Shown piece after piece: positions 43,074 through 52,406 of a stretch of DNA of 64,000 bases. The notes below the pieces were generated by a model. The model was given only the letters and a program-made list of their open reading frames with translations. It made no database searches and had not been told where the DNA came from. Position numbers and translations under genes: made by a program. The stretch is from contig CAYQLY010000002.1 in NCBI GenBank assembly GCA_964418605.1, positions 124,001 through 188,000 of the forward strand, in the 5' to 3' direction. The first letter of the stretch is position 1. Every line of letters starts with the position of its first letter. This DNA comes from CAYQLY01 sp964418605 (GTDB taxonomy: Bacteria > Bacteroidota > Bacteroidia > Cytophagales > Cyclobacteriaceae).

Positions 43074-44339
43074 ATGAGGTCTTTTTCTATTATAGCTTTG
43101 CTTCTTTTTTTACTTATTGGTAATGTCTATTCGGCGTATCTTTTTATTCCGATGTCTAAAGATCAAAAAAATCATTTGAAAGCGTATGGGGTTGCGTATG
43201 GGGTTTTGGAAAAAGGCATCTACGTAGATTGGTTGTTGAATTATGAAGGTGGAAGTTTTCTTATTCCGTATGCATCACCCGTAGAAAGTGAGTTGAAGCT
43301 TCGTGGAATAACCTATCAGGTATTTTCAGATGCCCAGGTTAATCAACTTTTGGATCAACTTAAAAATCCGGTGAGTAATATGGATGCTGTTCGATTGGAA
43401 AAAGCACCTTCTATTGCTGTATATTCTCCTAAGTCTAAGCAACCGTGGGATGATGCTGTAACATTGGCGCTCACGTATGCGGAGATTCCATATGATGTTA
43501 TATTCGATGAGGAGGTGTTGACTGATAAGTTGCCTACGTATGATTGGCTTCATTTGCATCATGAAGATTTTACAGGTCAGTATGGGAAATTTTATTCATC
43601 TAATCGGTATTCAGCGTGGTATATTGATCAGCAACGTGAAGCAGAGGAGCTGGCTCGTCAATACCATTTTTCTAAAGTATCGCAACTGAAATTGGCTGTT
43701 GTAAAAAAAATACGAGACTATTGCGCAGGTGGTGGATTTCTTTTTGCTATGTGTTCGGCAACAGATACGTATGATATTGCTTTGGCTGCAGATGGTGTGG
43801 ATATATGTGCGGAAATGTATGATGGAGATGCGGCTGATTCCCATGCATCATCGAAGCTTGATTTCTCCAACACATTTGCTTTTCAACAGTTTCAGTTGGA
43901 AATGAATCCGTATGTGTATGAATATTCAGATATTGATAATAATCCGGTGGATCGTCCCGGTGTGACAGAAAGCAATGACTATTTCACATTGTTTCAGTTT
44001 TCAGCTAAGTGGGATCCTATTCCTACTATGCTCACGCAAAATCATGAGTATGTCGTGAAAGGATTTATGGGTCAAACAACAGCATTTAAGAGCAAACTTG
44101 TTAAGCCTACTGTAGTTGTGATGGGTGAAAACCGATCCATAGGTGAAGCTAAATATTTACATGGTGTGCTGGGAAAAGGTTTTTGGACTTTTTATGGAGG
44201 GCATGATCCAGAAGATTATCAACATATGGTAGGAGAAGAGCCAACAGATATGAGTCTTTATCCTAATTCACCAGGTTATCGTTTAATACTTAATAATATA
44301 CTCTTTCCAGCTGCTAAGAAGAAAAAAATGAAGACGTGA
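43074..44339 (+). CDS. Secreted conserved protein of unknown function
   Basis: The start at 43074 gives a proper signal peptide (MRSFSIIALLLFLLIGNVYS then AYLFIPM). The open frame extends upstream through an ATG at 43026 to a TTG at 43020. The 421-residue protein matches a Bacteroidota group sometimes labelled asparagine synthetase B, because it carries AYGVAYGVLEKGIYVDWLLN and NYEGGSFLIP. No glutaminase Cys or ATP site is visible, so that label is not supported. The middle has a glutamine-amidotransferase-like trait (CAGGGFLFAMCSATDT), and the end reads GFWTFYGGHDPEDYQ. A ThuA/GATase-like fold is my inference. Confidence 0.65.
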   Translation: MRSFSIIALLLFLLIGNVYSAYLFIPMSKDQKNHLKAYGVAYGVLEKGIYVDWLLNYEGGSFLIPYASPVESELKLRGITYQVFSDAQVNQLLDQLKNPVSNMDAVRLEKAPSIAVYSPKSKQPWDDAVTLALTYAEIPYDVIFDEEVLTDKLPTYDWLHLHHEDFTGQYGKFYSSNRYSAWYIDQQREAEELARQYHFSKVSQLKLAVVKKIRDYCAGGGFLFAMCSATDTYDIALAADGVDICAEMYDGDAADSHASSKLDFSNTFAFQQFQLEMNPYVYEYSDIDNNPVDRPGVTESNDYFTLFQFSAKWDPIPTMLTQNHEYVVKGFMGQTTAFKSKLVKPTVVVMGENRSIGEAKYLHGVLGKGFWTFYGGHDPEDYQHMVGEEPTDMSLYPNSPGYRLILNNILFPAAKKKKMKT

Positions 44340-44348
44340 TTGGAGTTG

Positions 44349-46547
44349 TTATAAATTTTCTTCAATAAACGTAGTCATAAGAGTATAGATATGGAGGCGT
44401 TGTTGTCGAATACCATGGTTCTGATTAGGATAATAAAAACAGTCAAACAGCTTTCCAGCTTCAATAAGTGCACGTTGAAACTCTAAAGAATGCTGCATGT
44501 GTACATTGTCATCCGCTGTGCCATGGATAAGCAAAAATTTCTTTGTTAATTTTTTGGCATGTTCGATAGGTGAAAAGTTATCATAGCCTGTTGGATTTTG
44601 ATCAGGCGTTTGAAGATAGCGTTCAGTATAGATCGTGTTGTACCATTTCCAATTTGTTACGGGGGCGACGGCTATTCCTGTTTTTAAGATATTATTTCCT
44701 AATAGTAATGCAAGCGAAGAAACATATCCTCCATAGCTCCATCCCCATATTCCTATTCGTGCAGCATCTACGAAAGGCAAATGAGATAAATAACGGACAA
44801 GTTCCAGTTGGTCTTCTGTTTCATATTTTCCTAGATTAGCATAAATCAAGTCTTTAAATTTTTTTCCTCTCCCATCTGTTCCTCTATTGTCAATACAGGC
44901 AATGATGTAGCCTTTTTGAGCTAGCATTTGAAACCAAAAATAATTTTCATCTTTATCCCATTCATTTCTGACAAGCTGACTACTCGGTCCACCATACACA
45001 TGAATTAAAACAGGATATTTTTTTGATGTAGAGAAATGAGGAGGTTTGATTAAGAATCCATAGAGGGTGGTATCAATGGTAGTTTTAAATGTAAAAAATT
45101 CTTTTTTACATAATGTATATGTACGTAGATGATTGTTTAGTTCTTCATTGTTTTCTATTATGCGAATAGGTTTTTGCGTAGCCATGCTATACAGTGTGAT
45201 TACCGGTGGCTGATCGGCCGAGCTGTATTGATTAATATAATAGGTGCATGTTGGATTTAATTTAGAGAGGTGAGTCCCTTTTTCGAAAGTGTGTTTTTGT
45301 TTACTCTCTCCTTTAAATGAAATACTGTAAAGATGGCGCTCCAAGTGGGAGTCTTCAGTGGAGGTGTAATAAATACGCTCATTCTTTTCATCAATCGTTA
45401 GTAGGTTGTCTATTTCCCAAGATCCTTGAGTAAGTTGTTTAATTTGTTGACCATCTATAGTGTATAAATAGGCATGATTAAAGCCATCTTTTTCGCTTGT
45501 ATAAATATATCTTTTTTTATCCTTTAAATAGATGAGTTGGCAGCTATGTTCCACATCAATAAATGTAGTGGATGCTTCTGAGTATATATTTTTTGTAGTG
45601 TAATTATCGGTATTAATGTGAATAATATCAAGCTTATTTTGTAACCGATTGAGTAGTGTGATTGATGCGGTATTTTTATCTGCGGTCCATTGTATTCTTG
45701 GAATGTAAAACTCGTCTTGTATGTTAAGCGTAATAGATTGGTTTTTATTTTTTTCAATATTATATATCGATACACTTACAGATGAGTTTTTTTCTCCGGC
45801 TTTGGGATATTTAAATGAATAGCTTAAAGGATAAGAATAGCCTTTCCATAATTGCATCGTATATTCTTTTACATTATGTTCATCGAATGATAGGTAAATT
45901 ATTTTTTTACTGTCGGTAGACCAGTCATAGGCTTTTGTTAATTGAAACTCTTCCTCGTATACCCAATCAGAGCTTCCATGAATGAGTTTATTTTTTTCTC
46001 CGGTTGTTGTGATTGGAATTTCTTTTTTTGTTTTTAAATCAAAATAATATAAATTATTAGCACGTGTATAAGCTACTTTCGTTCCATCTGGGGAAAAGCT
46101 GACATTCGATTGAGGTCCTTCTTCTGAAATGTAAATTAACGATTGGGTTGCTCTGTCAAAGACGTAATAAGTTGATGTAAAAGACCTTCTGTAGATATGA
46201 TGTAAATCGAGTTGAAGTAAAATTTTAGATTCATCAGAAGAAAAATAATGAGCAGTGATATAGAGGGGTAGTCCATTATTTTTTTTTAAAACTGCATAGC
46301 CTGAAAGAATCGTGTCTTTTTTTTCGTTTAGTATATTGTTTCTCAAAATATAACTCCCATTGTGAATATCAACTTCTTGTGTTGTGTAATGAAGTCCGTC
46401 GTTCATCCATTGAAGGTCTTCAATGAATTTGGTTTTAAATATATGATCTGACCAGATTGATTCTAGTGTAATATCTTTGGTTTGGCCATATACGGGTAGT
46501 TTAAAAAAGTATGCTGCAATGATTAAGTAACGTCTCCAATTTTTCAT
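44349..46547 (-). CDS. Prolyl dipeptidyl peptidase IV, S9 family
   Basis: This secreted or periplasmic exopeptidase cleaves X-Pro dipeptides from peptide N-termini. The 732-residue protein has a signal peptide (YLIIAAYFFKLPVYG), an N-terminal beta-propeller with the double-Glu segment DWVYEEEF, and an alpha/beta-hydrolase domain. The triad is complete: Ser604 in GWSYGG, Asp679 in HGTADDNVH and His711 in NQNHG. YGGPSSQLV precedes the catalytic domain. Length is normal for DPP IV. It converges on the secreted unknown gene with a nine-base gap. Confidence 0.93.
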   Translation of the reverse strand: MKNWRRYLIIAAYFFKLPVYGQTKDITLESIWSDHIFKTKFIEDLQWMNDGLHYTTQEVDIHNGSYILRNNILNEKKDTILSGYAVLKKNNGLPLYITAHYFSSDESKILLQLDLHHIYRRSFTSTYYVFDRATQSLIYISEEGPQSNVSFSPDGTKVAYTRANNLYYFDLKTKKEIPITTTGEKNKLIHGSSDWVYEEEFQLTKAYDWSTDSKKIIYLSFDEHNVKEYTMQLWKGYSYPLSYSFKYPKAGEKNSSVSVSIYNIEKNKNQSITLNIQDEFYIPRIQWTADKNTASITLLNRLQNKLDIIHINTDNYTTKNIYSEASTTFIDVEHSCQLIYLKDKKRYIYTSEKDGFNHAYLYTIDGQQIKQLTQGSWEIDNLLTIDEKNERIYYTSTEDSHLERHLYSISFKGESKQKHTFEKGTHLSKLNPTCTYYINQYSSADQPPVITLYSMATQKPIRIIENNEELNNHLRTYTLCKKEFFTFKTTIDTTLYGFLIKPPHFSTSKKYPVLIHVYGGPSSQLVRNEWDKDENYFWFQMLAQKGYIIACIDNRGTDGRGKKFKDLIYANLGKYETEDQLELVRYLSHLPFVDAARIGIWGWSYGGYVSSLALLLGNNILKTGIAVAPVTNWKWYNTIYTERYLQTPDQNPTGYDNFSPIEHAKKLTKKFLLIHGTADDNVHMQHSLEFQRALIEAGKLFDCFYYPNQNHGIRQQRLHIYTLMTTFIEENL

Positions 46548-46557
46548 CAGTTTGTTT

Positions 46558-47331
46558 TTATTTCCCCTTAAAAATAGCTTTCCTTTTTTCTATAAATGCA
46601 TTCATGCCTTCTTTTTGATCTTCTGTTCCGAAAAGAAGATAAAAATTTTTTCGTTCAAAATGCAATCCTTCATCAAGGTGTGCTTCAAAAGCACGGTTAA
46701 CAGACTCTTTAGCAAGCTGAACAGCAATTGGCGACATCTCAGCAATCTGTAAGGCTAGTTTAAAAGCTTCCTCAAGATAAAAATCGACAGGCACTATTTT
46801 ATTAATTAAGCCATAATTTAGTGCCTCTTCTGCATCGATAAACTTCCCTGTTAAGACCATTTCCATCGCCCTGACTTTGCCAATCGCGCGTGTCAAGCGT
46901 TGTGTGCCTCCTGCTCCAGGCATCACGCCAATTTTAATCTCAGGCTGACCAAACTGCGCTGTTTCAGATGCTATAATCATATCGCAGGTCAGTGCCAGCT
47001 CACAACCTCCACCTAGAGCAAAGCCTGATACTGCTGCAATAATCGGTTTCTTTGTTTTTTTGATTTGGTCCCATGTGCTGAATTGGTCAATCAGGAGCAT
47101 GTCGGTAGAATTTTTTCCTGCCATTTGTTTGATATCTGCTCCCGCTGCAAATGCTTTTTGATTGCCTGTGAGCACGATAACCCGCGTAGACTCATCTTTA
47201 TCGAGTTCTTTTAAAGCATCTCGGAGCTCACCCATCAATTCTAAGTTAAGGGCATTAAGCTCATTTGGACGGTTTAACTCAATTAACGCGACATGTTTTT
47301 TTATTTCTTTAGTACATTTAATGAAATTCAT
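46558..47331 (-). CDS. Enoyl-CoA hydratase/isomerase (crotonase) family protein
   Basis: The 257-residue protein has the crotonase oxyanion-hole motifs AFAAGADIKQM and VSGFALGGGCELALTCDM. Both catalytic Glu residues of hydratases are in place (GGGCELALT and FGQPEIKIG), then GVMPGAGGTQRLTRAIGK. It therefore most likely hydrates 2-enoyl-CoA in fatty-acid degradation. No other beta-oxidation genes are near. It lies 10 bases downstream of nothing on this strand except its own start; DPP IV follows 10 bases later on the same strand and may be cotranscribed. Confidence 0.92.
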   Translation of the reverse strand: MNFIKCTKEIKKHVALIELNRPNELNALNLELMGELRDALKELDKDESTRVIVLTGNQKAFAAGADIKQMAGKNSTDMLLIDQFSTWDQIKKTKKPIIAAVSGFALGGGCELALTCDMIIASETAQFGQPEIKIGVMPGAGGTQRLTRAIGKVRAMEMVLTGKFIDAEEALNYGLINKIVPVDFYLEEAFKLALQIAEMSPIAVQLAKESVNRAFEAHLDEGLHFERKNFYLLFGTEDQKEGMNAFIEKRKAIFKGK

Positions 47332-47377
47332 AGCTCTAATCTGTCTTTATCAAAAATAGAGAAGTTTAAAGGGAATA

Positions 47378-47410
47378 AAAAAACCTTCTTATATAATAAG
47401 AAGGTTTTTT
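47378..47410. terminator. Two-way terminator hairpin
   Basis: A perfect 14-bp palindrome (AAAAAACCTTCTTA with TAAGAAGGTTTTTT, loop TATAA) with A and T runs at either end. It can end transcription from the monooxygenase/SAM hydrolase operon on the minus strand, 84 bases past the stop. Confidence 0.75.
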
Positions 47411-47493
47411 GGTCTAAAAACAGGTTGTATAAATTAAGTAAATTATATGCTTTGTGTATGTTAATACATATTCTATTCAAAAGGTAACCTTAT

Positions 47494-47781
47494 TTAAAGG
47501 TATTTTTTCATGGAAAAGGCAATGGGTTTGTCATCAAAACAGGCTTTTGTTTTAGCCCAAACCGCTTTAAATAAGTCAGATTGGCGATATAGTTCTAAGT
47601 CTTCGGCAGATTCCCATTCACTGTATGTTATAAATACATAAGGATTGCCCACATCTTGGTATAGGTCTACATAGCGGCATCCGTTAAAATCTCTGATTTT
47701 ATCTTGATTTTCTTTGAAGATAGAAATAAAAGAAGGGACAAGCTCCTTTTTAAAAGTCATACGAACAATTCGGGCAATCAT
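47494..47781 (-). CDS. Antibiotic biosynthesis monooxygenase (ABM) domain protein
   Basis: The 95-residue protein is a single ABM ferredoxin-like domain: IVRMTFKKELVPSFISIFKE at the start, the strand NGCRYVDLYQDVGNPYVFIT, and YSEWESAEDLELYRQSDLF. Such domains form dimers; the family includes quinol monooxygenases and haem-degrading enzymes, but many members have no known activity. It is translated just after the SAM hydroxide adenosyltransferase gene (two-base gap). Confidence 0.85.
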   Translation of the reverse strand: MIARIVRMTFKKELVPSFISIFKENQDKIRDFNGCRYVDLYQDVGNPYVFITYSEWESAEDLELYRQSDLFKAVWAKTKACFDDKPIAFSMKKYL

Positions 47782-47783
47782 CT

Positions 47784-48548
47784 TTAATATAAATTAATAA
47801 TAACAGGACTATCAACCTGAACACCTAATAACTCAGAAGCATGACCTTTGTAAATAGCAATTTCTAAAAGATCATTGCTATTGAATAAGGCTATACAGTC
47901 TCCAGGCTCCACTTCATTATAATAATAACGTATCTCATTTATTGTCTCACGACCTACTTTTAGCTCCATTTTTTTTTCTTTTTGAAAATTGATAAATAAA
48001 GCACGGTCAATGGTAGTGATCAGATTACCATAATGATCCACATGGCTGATGGAGCCAATCAGTTGCTGATCGCTGATACGTACTTGGCGATGTATCTTAC
48101 GTTCTAATGTCTTTATTTCTTTTCCTAGGTCACGTATGTTTTTGCCTGATGCGATGTGTGCAGCAGCTTTGGCCAAAATTATTTTTTCAGGAAAGGAGGT
48201 GAGTTCTACAGTTGGTAATTCAATGATTACCTCAGGATCTTTATCAATGATAAGACTTAAAATACCATTATCTGCCGCTACAAAATAATGGTCATAGGCT
48301 TTGACTGCCAGCCATCTATTTTCTTTCATGGAAGAGGATCCTATAGCTAAGAGGTGAACTGTATGCGCAGGAAAATTTTTATATATAGATTTAACTGTAT
48401 AAGCTGCATGGGCTATATTGTAGGGTTCAATGTCATGGGCGATGTCTATAATTTGTAAAGCGGGGTTAATAGCATACATAGCTGCCTTTACAGCAGCGGT
48501 GTAATGATCTTTGTAACCCATGTCGGATGTAAACGTAATAAATGGCAT
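47784..48548 (-). CDS. SAM hydroxide adenosyltransferase (SAM hydrolase, DUF62)
   Basis: The 254-residue protein belongs to the fluorinase/chlorinase-related DUF62 family. It opens ITFTSDMGYKDHYTAAVKAA with the conserved Asp, has DIAHDIEPYNIAHAAYTV, the FVAADNGILSLI strand, and the C-terminal GSISHVDHYGNLITTI motif with the Asp and His of the hydrolase triad. Family members with this set hydrolyse SAM to adenosine and methionine rather than halogenate. The halogenase-specific insertion loop is not seen. It is followed by the ABM protein on the same transcript. Confidence 0.88.
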   Translation of the reverse strand: MPFITFTSDMGYKDHYTAAVKAAMYAINPALQIIDIAHDIEPYNIAHAAYTVKSIYKNFPAHTVHLLAIGSSSMKENRWLAVKAYDHYFVAADNGILSLIIDKDPEVIIELPTVELTSFPEKIILAKAAAHIASGKNIRDLGKEIKTLERKIHRQVRISDQQLIGSISHVDHYGNLITTIDRALFINFQKEKKMELKVGRETINEIRYYYNEVEPGDCIALFNSNDLLEIAIYKGHASELLGVQVDSPVIINLY

Positions 48549-48604
48549 AGGGGGTAAGTAGTTAAGTATAATTCCCTATTTTTATGCTATATTAAGTTAA
48601 TTTT

Positions 48605-49588
48605 TTGTTAAAATTTACTAAAAATACAAACTTGTTAGAAAAGGTTATTACACTCGACGATGTTTCATTAATCGACTTTTTAGGAGTTGAGAATAAGAAT
48701 ATTAAAGAAGTAGCTTCAGCTTTTCCGGAAAGTAAAATTGTGTCCAGGGGTAATCAAATTCGTGTTCAAGGTAAAGAATCGGATGTTGTTAAGATTTTAG
48801 ATATTCTGAATTCACTTGTTGTTCACTATCATAAGTATGGAAAAATCACATCTGAGCATATTCAGAACTATATCGTAAGTGATGAGGAGTCGCAGGTGGT
48901 AGAAGCCTCTGATGAAGAAGTTTTGGTTTATGGCACACGTGGCATGGCCATTAAAGCCAAAACACCTAATCAAAAAAAATTAGTAGAAAAAGCTAAGCAC
49001 TATGATTTGCTGTTTGTAGTAGGGCCTGCTGGTACTGGAAAAACCTATATTTCAGTTGCCTTGGCTGTGAAAGCATTAAAAAACAAACAAGTCAAAAAAA
49101 TAATTATCACGCGGCCGGCAGTAGAAGCAGGTGAAAATCTTGGTTTTTTACCTGGTGATCTGAAAGAAAAAATTGATCCGTATCTACGTCCTATTTATGA
49201 CTCATTAGATGATATGATACCTCCTGAAAAATTGAAGTATTATATTGAAAATCGAATTATCGAGATAGCTCCGCTTGCTTATATGCGAGGGCGAACACTC
49301 AATGAGGCTTTTATCTTGCTCGATGAGGCTCAGAATACCACTCCGATGCAATTGAAGATGTTTTTGACCCGAATGGGGCCTAATTCAAAAGTGATTATTA
49401 CGGGCGACCAGTCACAGATTGATTTGCCTCAACGTCAGAAGTCTGGTTTGATTCAAGCTATGGCGATATTGAACAATATAGAAGGTATTGCCATGATTGA
49501 ATTAGAGGGTGCAGATATACTCAGACACCGTTTGGTGAAGGACATTATTCAAGCCTATGACCGGGAAGAAAAAGATACCCACCAATGA
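48605..49588 (+). CDS. PhoH-family ATPase
   Basis: The 327-residue protein has a KH-like N-terminal part (IKEVASAFPESKIVSRGNQI) and the PhoH P-loop core: Walker A VVGPAGTGKTYISVALAVKAL, shortened here to its core GPAGTGKT, and Walker B FILLDEAQNTT, followed by ITGDQSQIDLPQ. PhoH/PhoL proteins act with the RNase YbeY in RNA metabolism in other bacteria. The frame has no early ATG; the first usable start is a TTG at 48605, so this gene very probably uses TTG. Confidence 0.9.
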   Translation: MLKFTKNTNLLEKVITLDDVSLIDFLGVENKNIKEVASAFPESKIVSRGNQIRVQGKESDVVKILDILNSLVVHYHKYGKITSEHIQNYIVSDEESQVVEASDEEVLVYGTRGMAIKAKTPNQKKLVEKAKHYDLLFVVGPAGTGKTYISVALAVKALKNKQVKKIIITRPAVEAGENLGFLPGDLKEKIDPYLRPIYDSLDDMIPPEKLKYYIENRIIEIAPLAYMRGRTLNEAFILLDEAQNTTPMQLKMFLTRMGPNSKVIITGDQSQIDLPQRQKSGLIQAMAILNNIEGIAMIELEGADILRHRLVKDIIQAYDREEKDTHQ

Positions 49589-49603
49589 AAATAGATAAAA
49601 GGG

Positions 49604-49635
49604 TTGATTTTTAAAAAAATTATGCTTTATCTTTG
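49604..49635 (+). promoter_or_regulatory. Bacteroidota-type promoter for the DUF2795 gene
   Basis: TTG at 49604-49606, 21 bases, TATCTTTG at 49628-49635; 36 bases before the ATG. Confidence 0.75.
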
Positions 49636-49671
49636 CGGGAATTTTAATATAAAACCTATCTTAGCTATATT

Positions 49672-49893
49672 ATGTATTGGACATTAGAATTGGCCTCTTA
49701 CTTGGAAGATGCTCCTTGGCCGGCTACTAAAGAAGAACTTATTGATTTTTCTATACGATCAGGTGCGCCTTTGGAAGTGATTGAAAACTTACAAGAGCTT
49801 GAAGATGATGGCCAGCCTTATGAAAGTATTGAAGAAATATGGCCTGATTACCCTACAGAGGATGATTTTCTTTTCAATAAAGATGAATACTAA
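49672..49893 (+). CDS. DUF2795-type small acidic protein
   Basis: The 73-residue protein is very acidic (WPDYPTEDDFLFNKDEY at its end) and has the conserved opening MYWTLELASYLEDAPWPATK and the helix-forming EELIDFSIRSGAPLEVIENL. It matches the DUF2795 group found in Bacteroidota; no function is known. It has its own consensus promoter and stands between phoH and waaA. Confidence 0.8.
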   Translation: MYWTLELASYLEDAPWPATKEELIDFSIRSGAPLEVIENLQELEDDGQPYESIEEIWPDYPTEDDFLFNKDEY

Positions 49894-49997
49894 TTTTCTT
49901 AGTGTTTTATTAAGTTGACATATACCTTTAGTTTGTTATTTTCTAAACATTATTTTCCTGCAATTATTATTCTGAATAATTGCGAGCTTTGGTAGGT

Positions 49998-51242
49998 ATG
50001 GTATTTATTTACTGGGTTGGAATTAAGCTTTATGGGTGTGTTGTCTGGGTTGCTTCCTTTTTTCATATCAAAGCCCGGCAATGGGTAACTGGTCGAAAAA
50101 AGTGGAAGCAAAATTTGCAAACCGTTTTCTTTACGCATAAGACTCCTGTGGCATGGTTTCACTGTGCTTCATTAGGAGAATTTGAGCAAGGCAGACCTCT
50201 TATTGAACAGTTTCATCACACGTTTCCTGATTATACCATTTTACTTACTTTTTTTTCCCCCTCAGGGTATGAGATAAGAAAAAATTATACTGTAGCCGAC
50301 CATGTTTGCTATTTGCCATTGGATATACCTTCTAATGCTCGCTTTTTTCTTGATGTGGTGAAGCCATCGGTTGTTTTTTTTATAAAATATGAGTTTTGGT
50401 ATTTTTTTATTCGGGAAATAAAAAACAGAGCAATACCACTTTTGGGTGTGTCCTATATTTTTCGCGCAGATCAACTCTTTTTTCGATGGTATGGGAAATG
50501 GTATAGAAAAATGCTTTATAAGTTTGAGCATTTTTTTCTTCAAAATGAATCTTCTCAAAAACTACTTGAATCCTATGGCATTCGTAATGTAACCGTTGCA
50601 GGAGATACCCGTTTTGATCGGGTAGTCACTATTCGTGAATCTGTTCGTGAGCTTCCTTGGATAGAAAAATTTAAAGATAATAAGTCTCTGTTTATTATAG
50701 GGAGTAGCTGGCCAGCTGATATGTCTATTCTTCTTCCTGTTATAAAGAAAAATCGTGATCTGAAATTTATTATTGTTCCGCATGAGATTGATATGGATCA
50801 ACTCATCGAGTTACAGCATCGCCTTCCATTTCCTTCTCTATTCTACTCACATCTTATATCAAATTTGGATATCCCGATTGCAGAATTTCCCATTTTGATT
50901 ATAGATGAAATAGGATTGTTGTCTTCATTGTATGCTTACGCAGAGTATGCTTTTATAGGAGGTGGATTTGGAAAAGGTATTCATAATACATTAGAGGCAG
51001 CTGTTTTTGGAATACCTATTTTTATAGGACCGCGTTACCACCAATTTCAAGAAGCAGTTGATTTGGTAGAGAAAAAATCAATATTTCCCGTTGCTACAAG
51101 CGAAGAATTAGCTCATTTAGTTCATCAACTGAAAACTAATTCGGCTCAGAAAACAGAGATTAAAACGACAACATTGAATTACATTAAGATGAAGACAGGC
51201 GCTACAGATACAGTCATTACTTATTTGAAACAACGCTTATAA
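49998..51242 (+). CDS. waaA: 3-deoxy-D-manno-octulosonic acid (Kdo) transferase
   Basis: WaaA adds Kdo to lipid IVA at the inner face of the inner membrane, so the cell has a Gram-negative lipopolysaccharide. The start at 49998 (MVFIYWVGIKLYGCVVW) aligns with the family; a TTG at 49980 would add six residues. Seen are the N-terminal membrane anchor, the catalytic-Glu motif ASLGEFEQGRPLIE, and the second Rossmann domain with IGSSWPAD, VPHEID and GGGFGKGIHNTLEAAVFG, the sugar-nucleotide site. The 414-residue length is normal. Its 3' end overlaps the convergent ppa gene by 22 bases. Confidence 0.93.
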   Translation: MVFIYWVGIKLYGCVVWVASFFHIKARQWVTGRKKWKQNLQTVFFTHKTPVAWFHCASLGEFEQGRPLIEQFHHTFPDYTILLTFFSPSGYEIRKNYTVADHVCYLPLDIPSNARFFLDVVKPSVVFFIKYEFWYFFIREIKNRAIPLLGVSYIFRADQLFFRWYGKWYRKMLYKFEHFFLQNESSQKLLESYGIRNVTVAGDTRFDRVVTIRESVRELPWIEKFKDNKSLFIIGSSWPADMSILLPVIKKNRDLKFIIVPHEIDMDQLIELQHRLPFPSLFYSHLISNLDIPIAEFPILIIDEIGLLSSLYAYAEYAFIGGGFGKGIHNTLEAAVFGIPIFIGPRYHQFQEAVDLVEKKSIFPVATSEELAHLVHQLKTNSAQKTEIKTTTLNYIKMKTGATDTVITYLKQRL

Positions 51243-51844
51243 TCTTTAAATGATTCTTGAATAACTTCAAGAGCTTCTTCCACCCCATACACAGCTGATA
51301 AATCTACTATTCCTTTGGAAGATGTATGATCAGGAATTTCTTTATAGGTTAAAAAATAATGTTTTAATCTGTCAATGAGTTTGATGGGCATATCAGAGAG
51401 GTTAGAACATGCTCCGAATACAGGGTCATCGATGAGCACAGCTATAATTTTATCATCCGCTTCTCCTTTGTCAATGAGGCGAAACCCTCCAATGGGGCGA
51501 GCAGTCACCAGTATTCCTCCCCGGCTGATAGGCCGTTCGGTAAATACACAAATATCAATAGGGTCTTTATCACCTTCGGTAACAGCATTCATTCCTTTTT
51601 TTCTTGCCAGTGCAGCGACTGCTTCATCACAATAGGTTTGAGGAATAAATCCATATAAGGAAGGGCATAAACTTGAATATTTATGAGGCCGATCTAGTTT
51701 TAAGTGTCCTGATGATTTATCAATTTCATACTTTACCGTATCTAATGGCGCCATCTCGATGTAAGCTGTGACAATCGCAGGGGCTTTATCACCTGGCGAA
51801 ATGCCATGCCATGGATGAGCTTGAAATAAAATTTTATCCGTCAT
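51221..51844 (-). CDS. ppa: Inorganic pyrophosphatase, family I
   Basis: This enzyme hydrolyses pyrophosphate released by biosynthesis. The 207-residue protein has the family I elements: VKYEIDKSSGHLKLDR, YGFIPQTYCDEA and the metal-binding signature EGDKDPIDICVF (canonical D-x-D-P-x-D). Later KIIAVLIDDPVF and IDRLKHYFLTYKEI follow. It is slightly longer than E. coli Ppa but like other Bacteroidota enzymes. Its 3' end overlaps waaA by 22 bases on the other strand. Confidence 0.92.
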   Translation of the reverse strand: MTDKILFQAHPWHGISPGDKAPAIVTAYIEMAPLDTVKYEIDKSSGHLKLDRPHKYSSLCPSLYGFIPQTYCDEAVAALARKKGMNAVTEGDKDPIDICVFTERPISRGGILVTARPIGGFRLIDKGEADDKIIAVLIDDPVFGACSNLSDMPIKLIDRLKHYFLTYKEIPDHTSSKGIVDLSAVYGVEEALEVIQESFKDYKRCFK

Positions 51845-51908
51845 ATTTTAGGGGTACGTTTTGTAAAAATACAGTATTTGTCGGTTTGCTATATCGGTTT
51901 ATAGATAT

Positions 51909-51940
51909 TTTGAAGTATCTTGCATGTAATCAGTAAATTT
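51909..51940 (+). promoter_or_regulatory. Bacteroidota-type promoter for the accessory block
   Basis: TTG at 51909-51911, 21 bases, TAAATTTG at 51933-51940, 42 bases before the YciI-like ATG. Confidence 0.65.
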
Positions 51941-51981
51941 GGGTGTTAGATTTTATTGTAAATAAAAAGACTTAAATAAGT

Positions 51982-52287
51982 ATGGAAAAACAATTTTATG
52001 CAGTTTATCTTAATCCATCAAGATCCGATTTTGCAACGACAATGTCAGAGAGCGAAAAGGCAATTATGATGCAACATGTTGCCTATTGGATGGAAATGCT
52101 TAGGCAAGGAAAAGTTTATGCCTTTGGCCCGGTTATTGATCCAAAAGAAATTTATGGATTAGGAATTGTAGTTGTGGAAAGCGAGCAAGAATTAAAAAAT
52201 ATTATTGCAAATGATCCAGCCGGAAAGATTAATAAATACGAATATTTTCCAATGAAAGCCGTTGTGCCTACTATTTCAATTACTTAA
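51982..52287 (+). CDS. YciI-like (YCII-related) small protein
   Basis: The 101-residue protein has the ferredoxin-like YciI fold: QFYAVYLNPSRSDFATTMSE, the helix MMQHVAYWMEMLRQGKVYAF with the conserved His, and GPVIDPKEIYGLGIVVVES. Members are stand-alone small proteins or join larger enzymes; a conserved His-Asp pair suggests catalysis, but the reaction is not known. In many bacteria YciI-, PhnB- and SRPBCC-type genes sit beside an ECF sigma factor; here the next two genes fit that set, but there is no sigma gene. Confidence 0.8.
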   Translation: MEKQFYAVYLNPSRSDFATTMSESEKAIMMQHVAYWMEMLRQGKVYAFGPVIDPKEIYGLGIVVVESEQELKNIIANDPAGKINKYEYFPMKAVVPTISIT

Positions 52288-52406
52288 TTTAGGTGCTAAT
52301 ACTTTTGTAATTTAGTTTTGATGAGTAATTTCATTTTATCAAAATTAAGTTTAATTTGGATTAATTTTACTTTAAAATTTTAAACACTAGCAATAAATAA
52401 TTCGTT

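Noticed and set aside
43020..44339. Asparagine synthetase B
   Set aside because: The N-terminal Cys nucleophile and ATP site of that enzyme are absent and the protein is exported; the label seems to come from a WLLNYEGG resemblance only.
47784..48548. SAM-dependent halogenase
   Set aside because: The sequence belongs to the wider DUF62 family but shows the Asp/His hydrolase set and no visible halide-site insertion, so hydroxide transfer is more likely.
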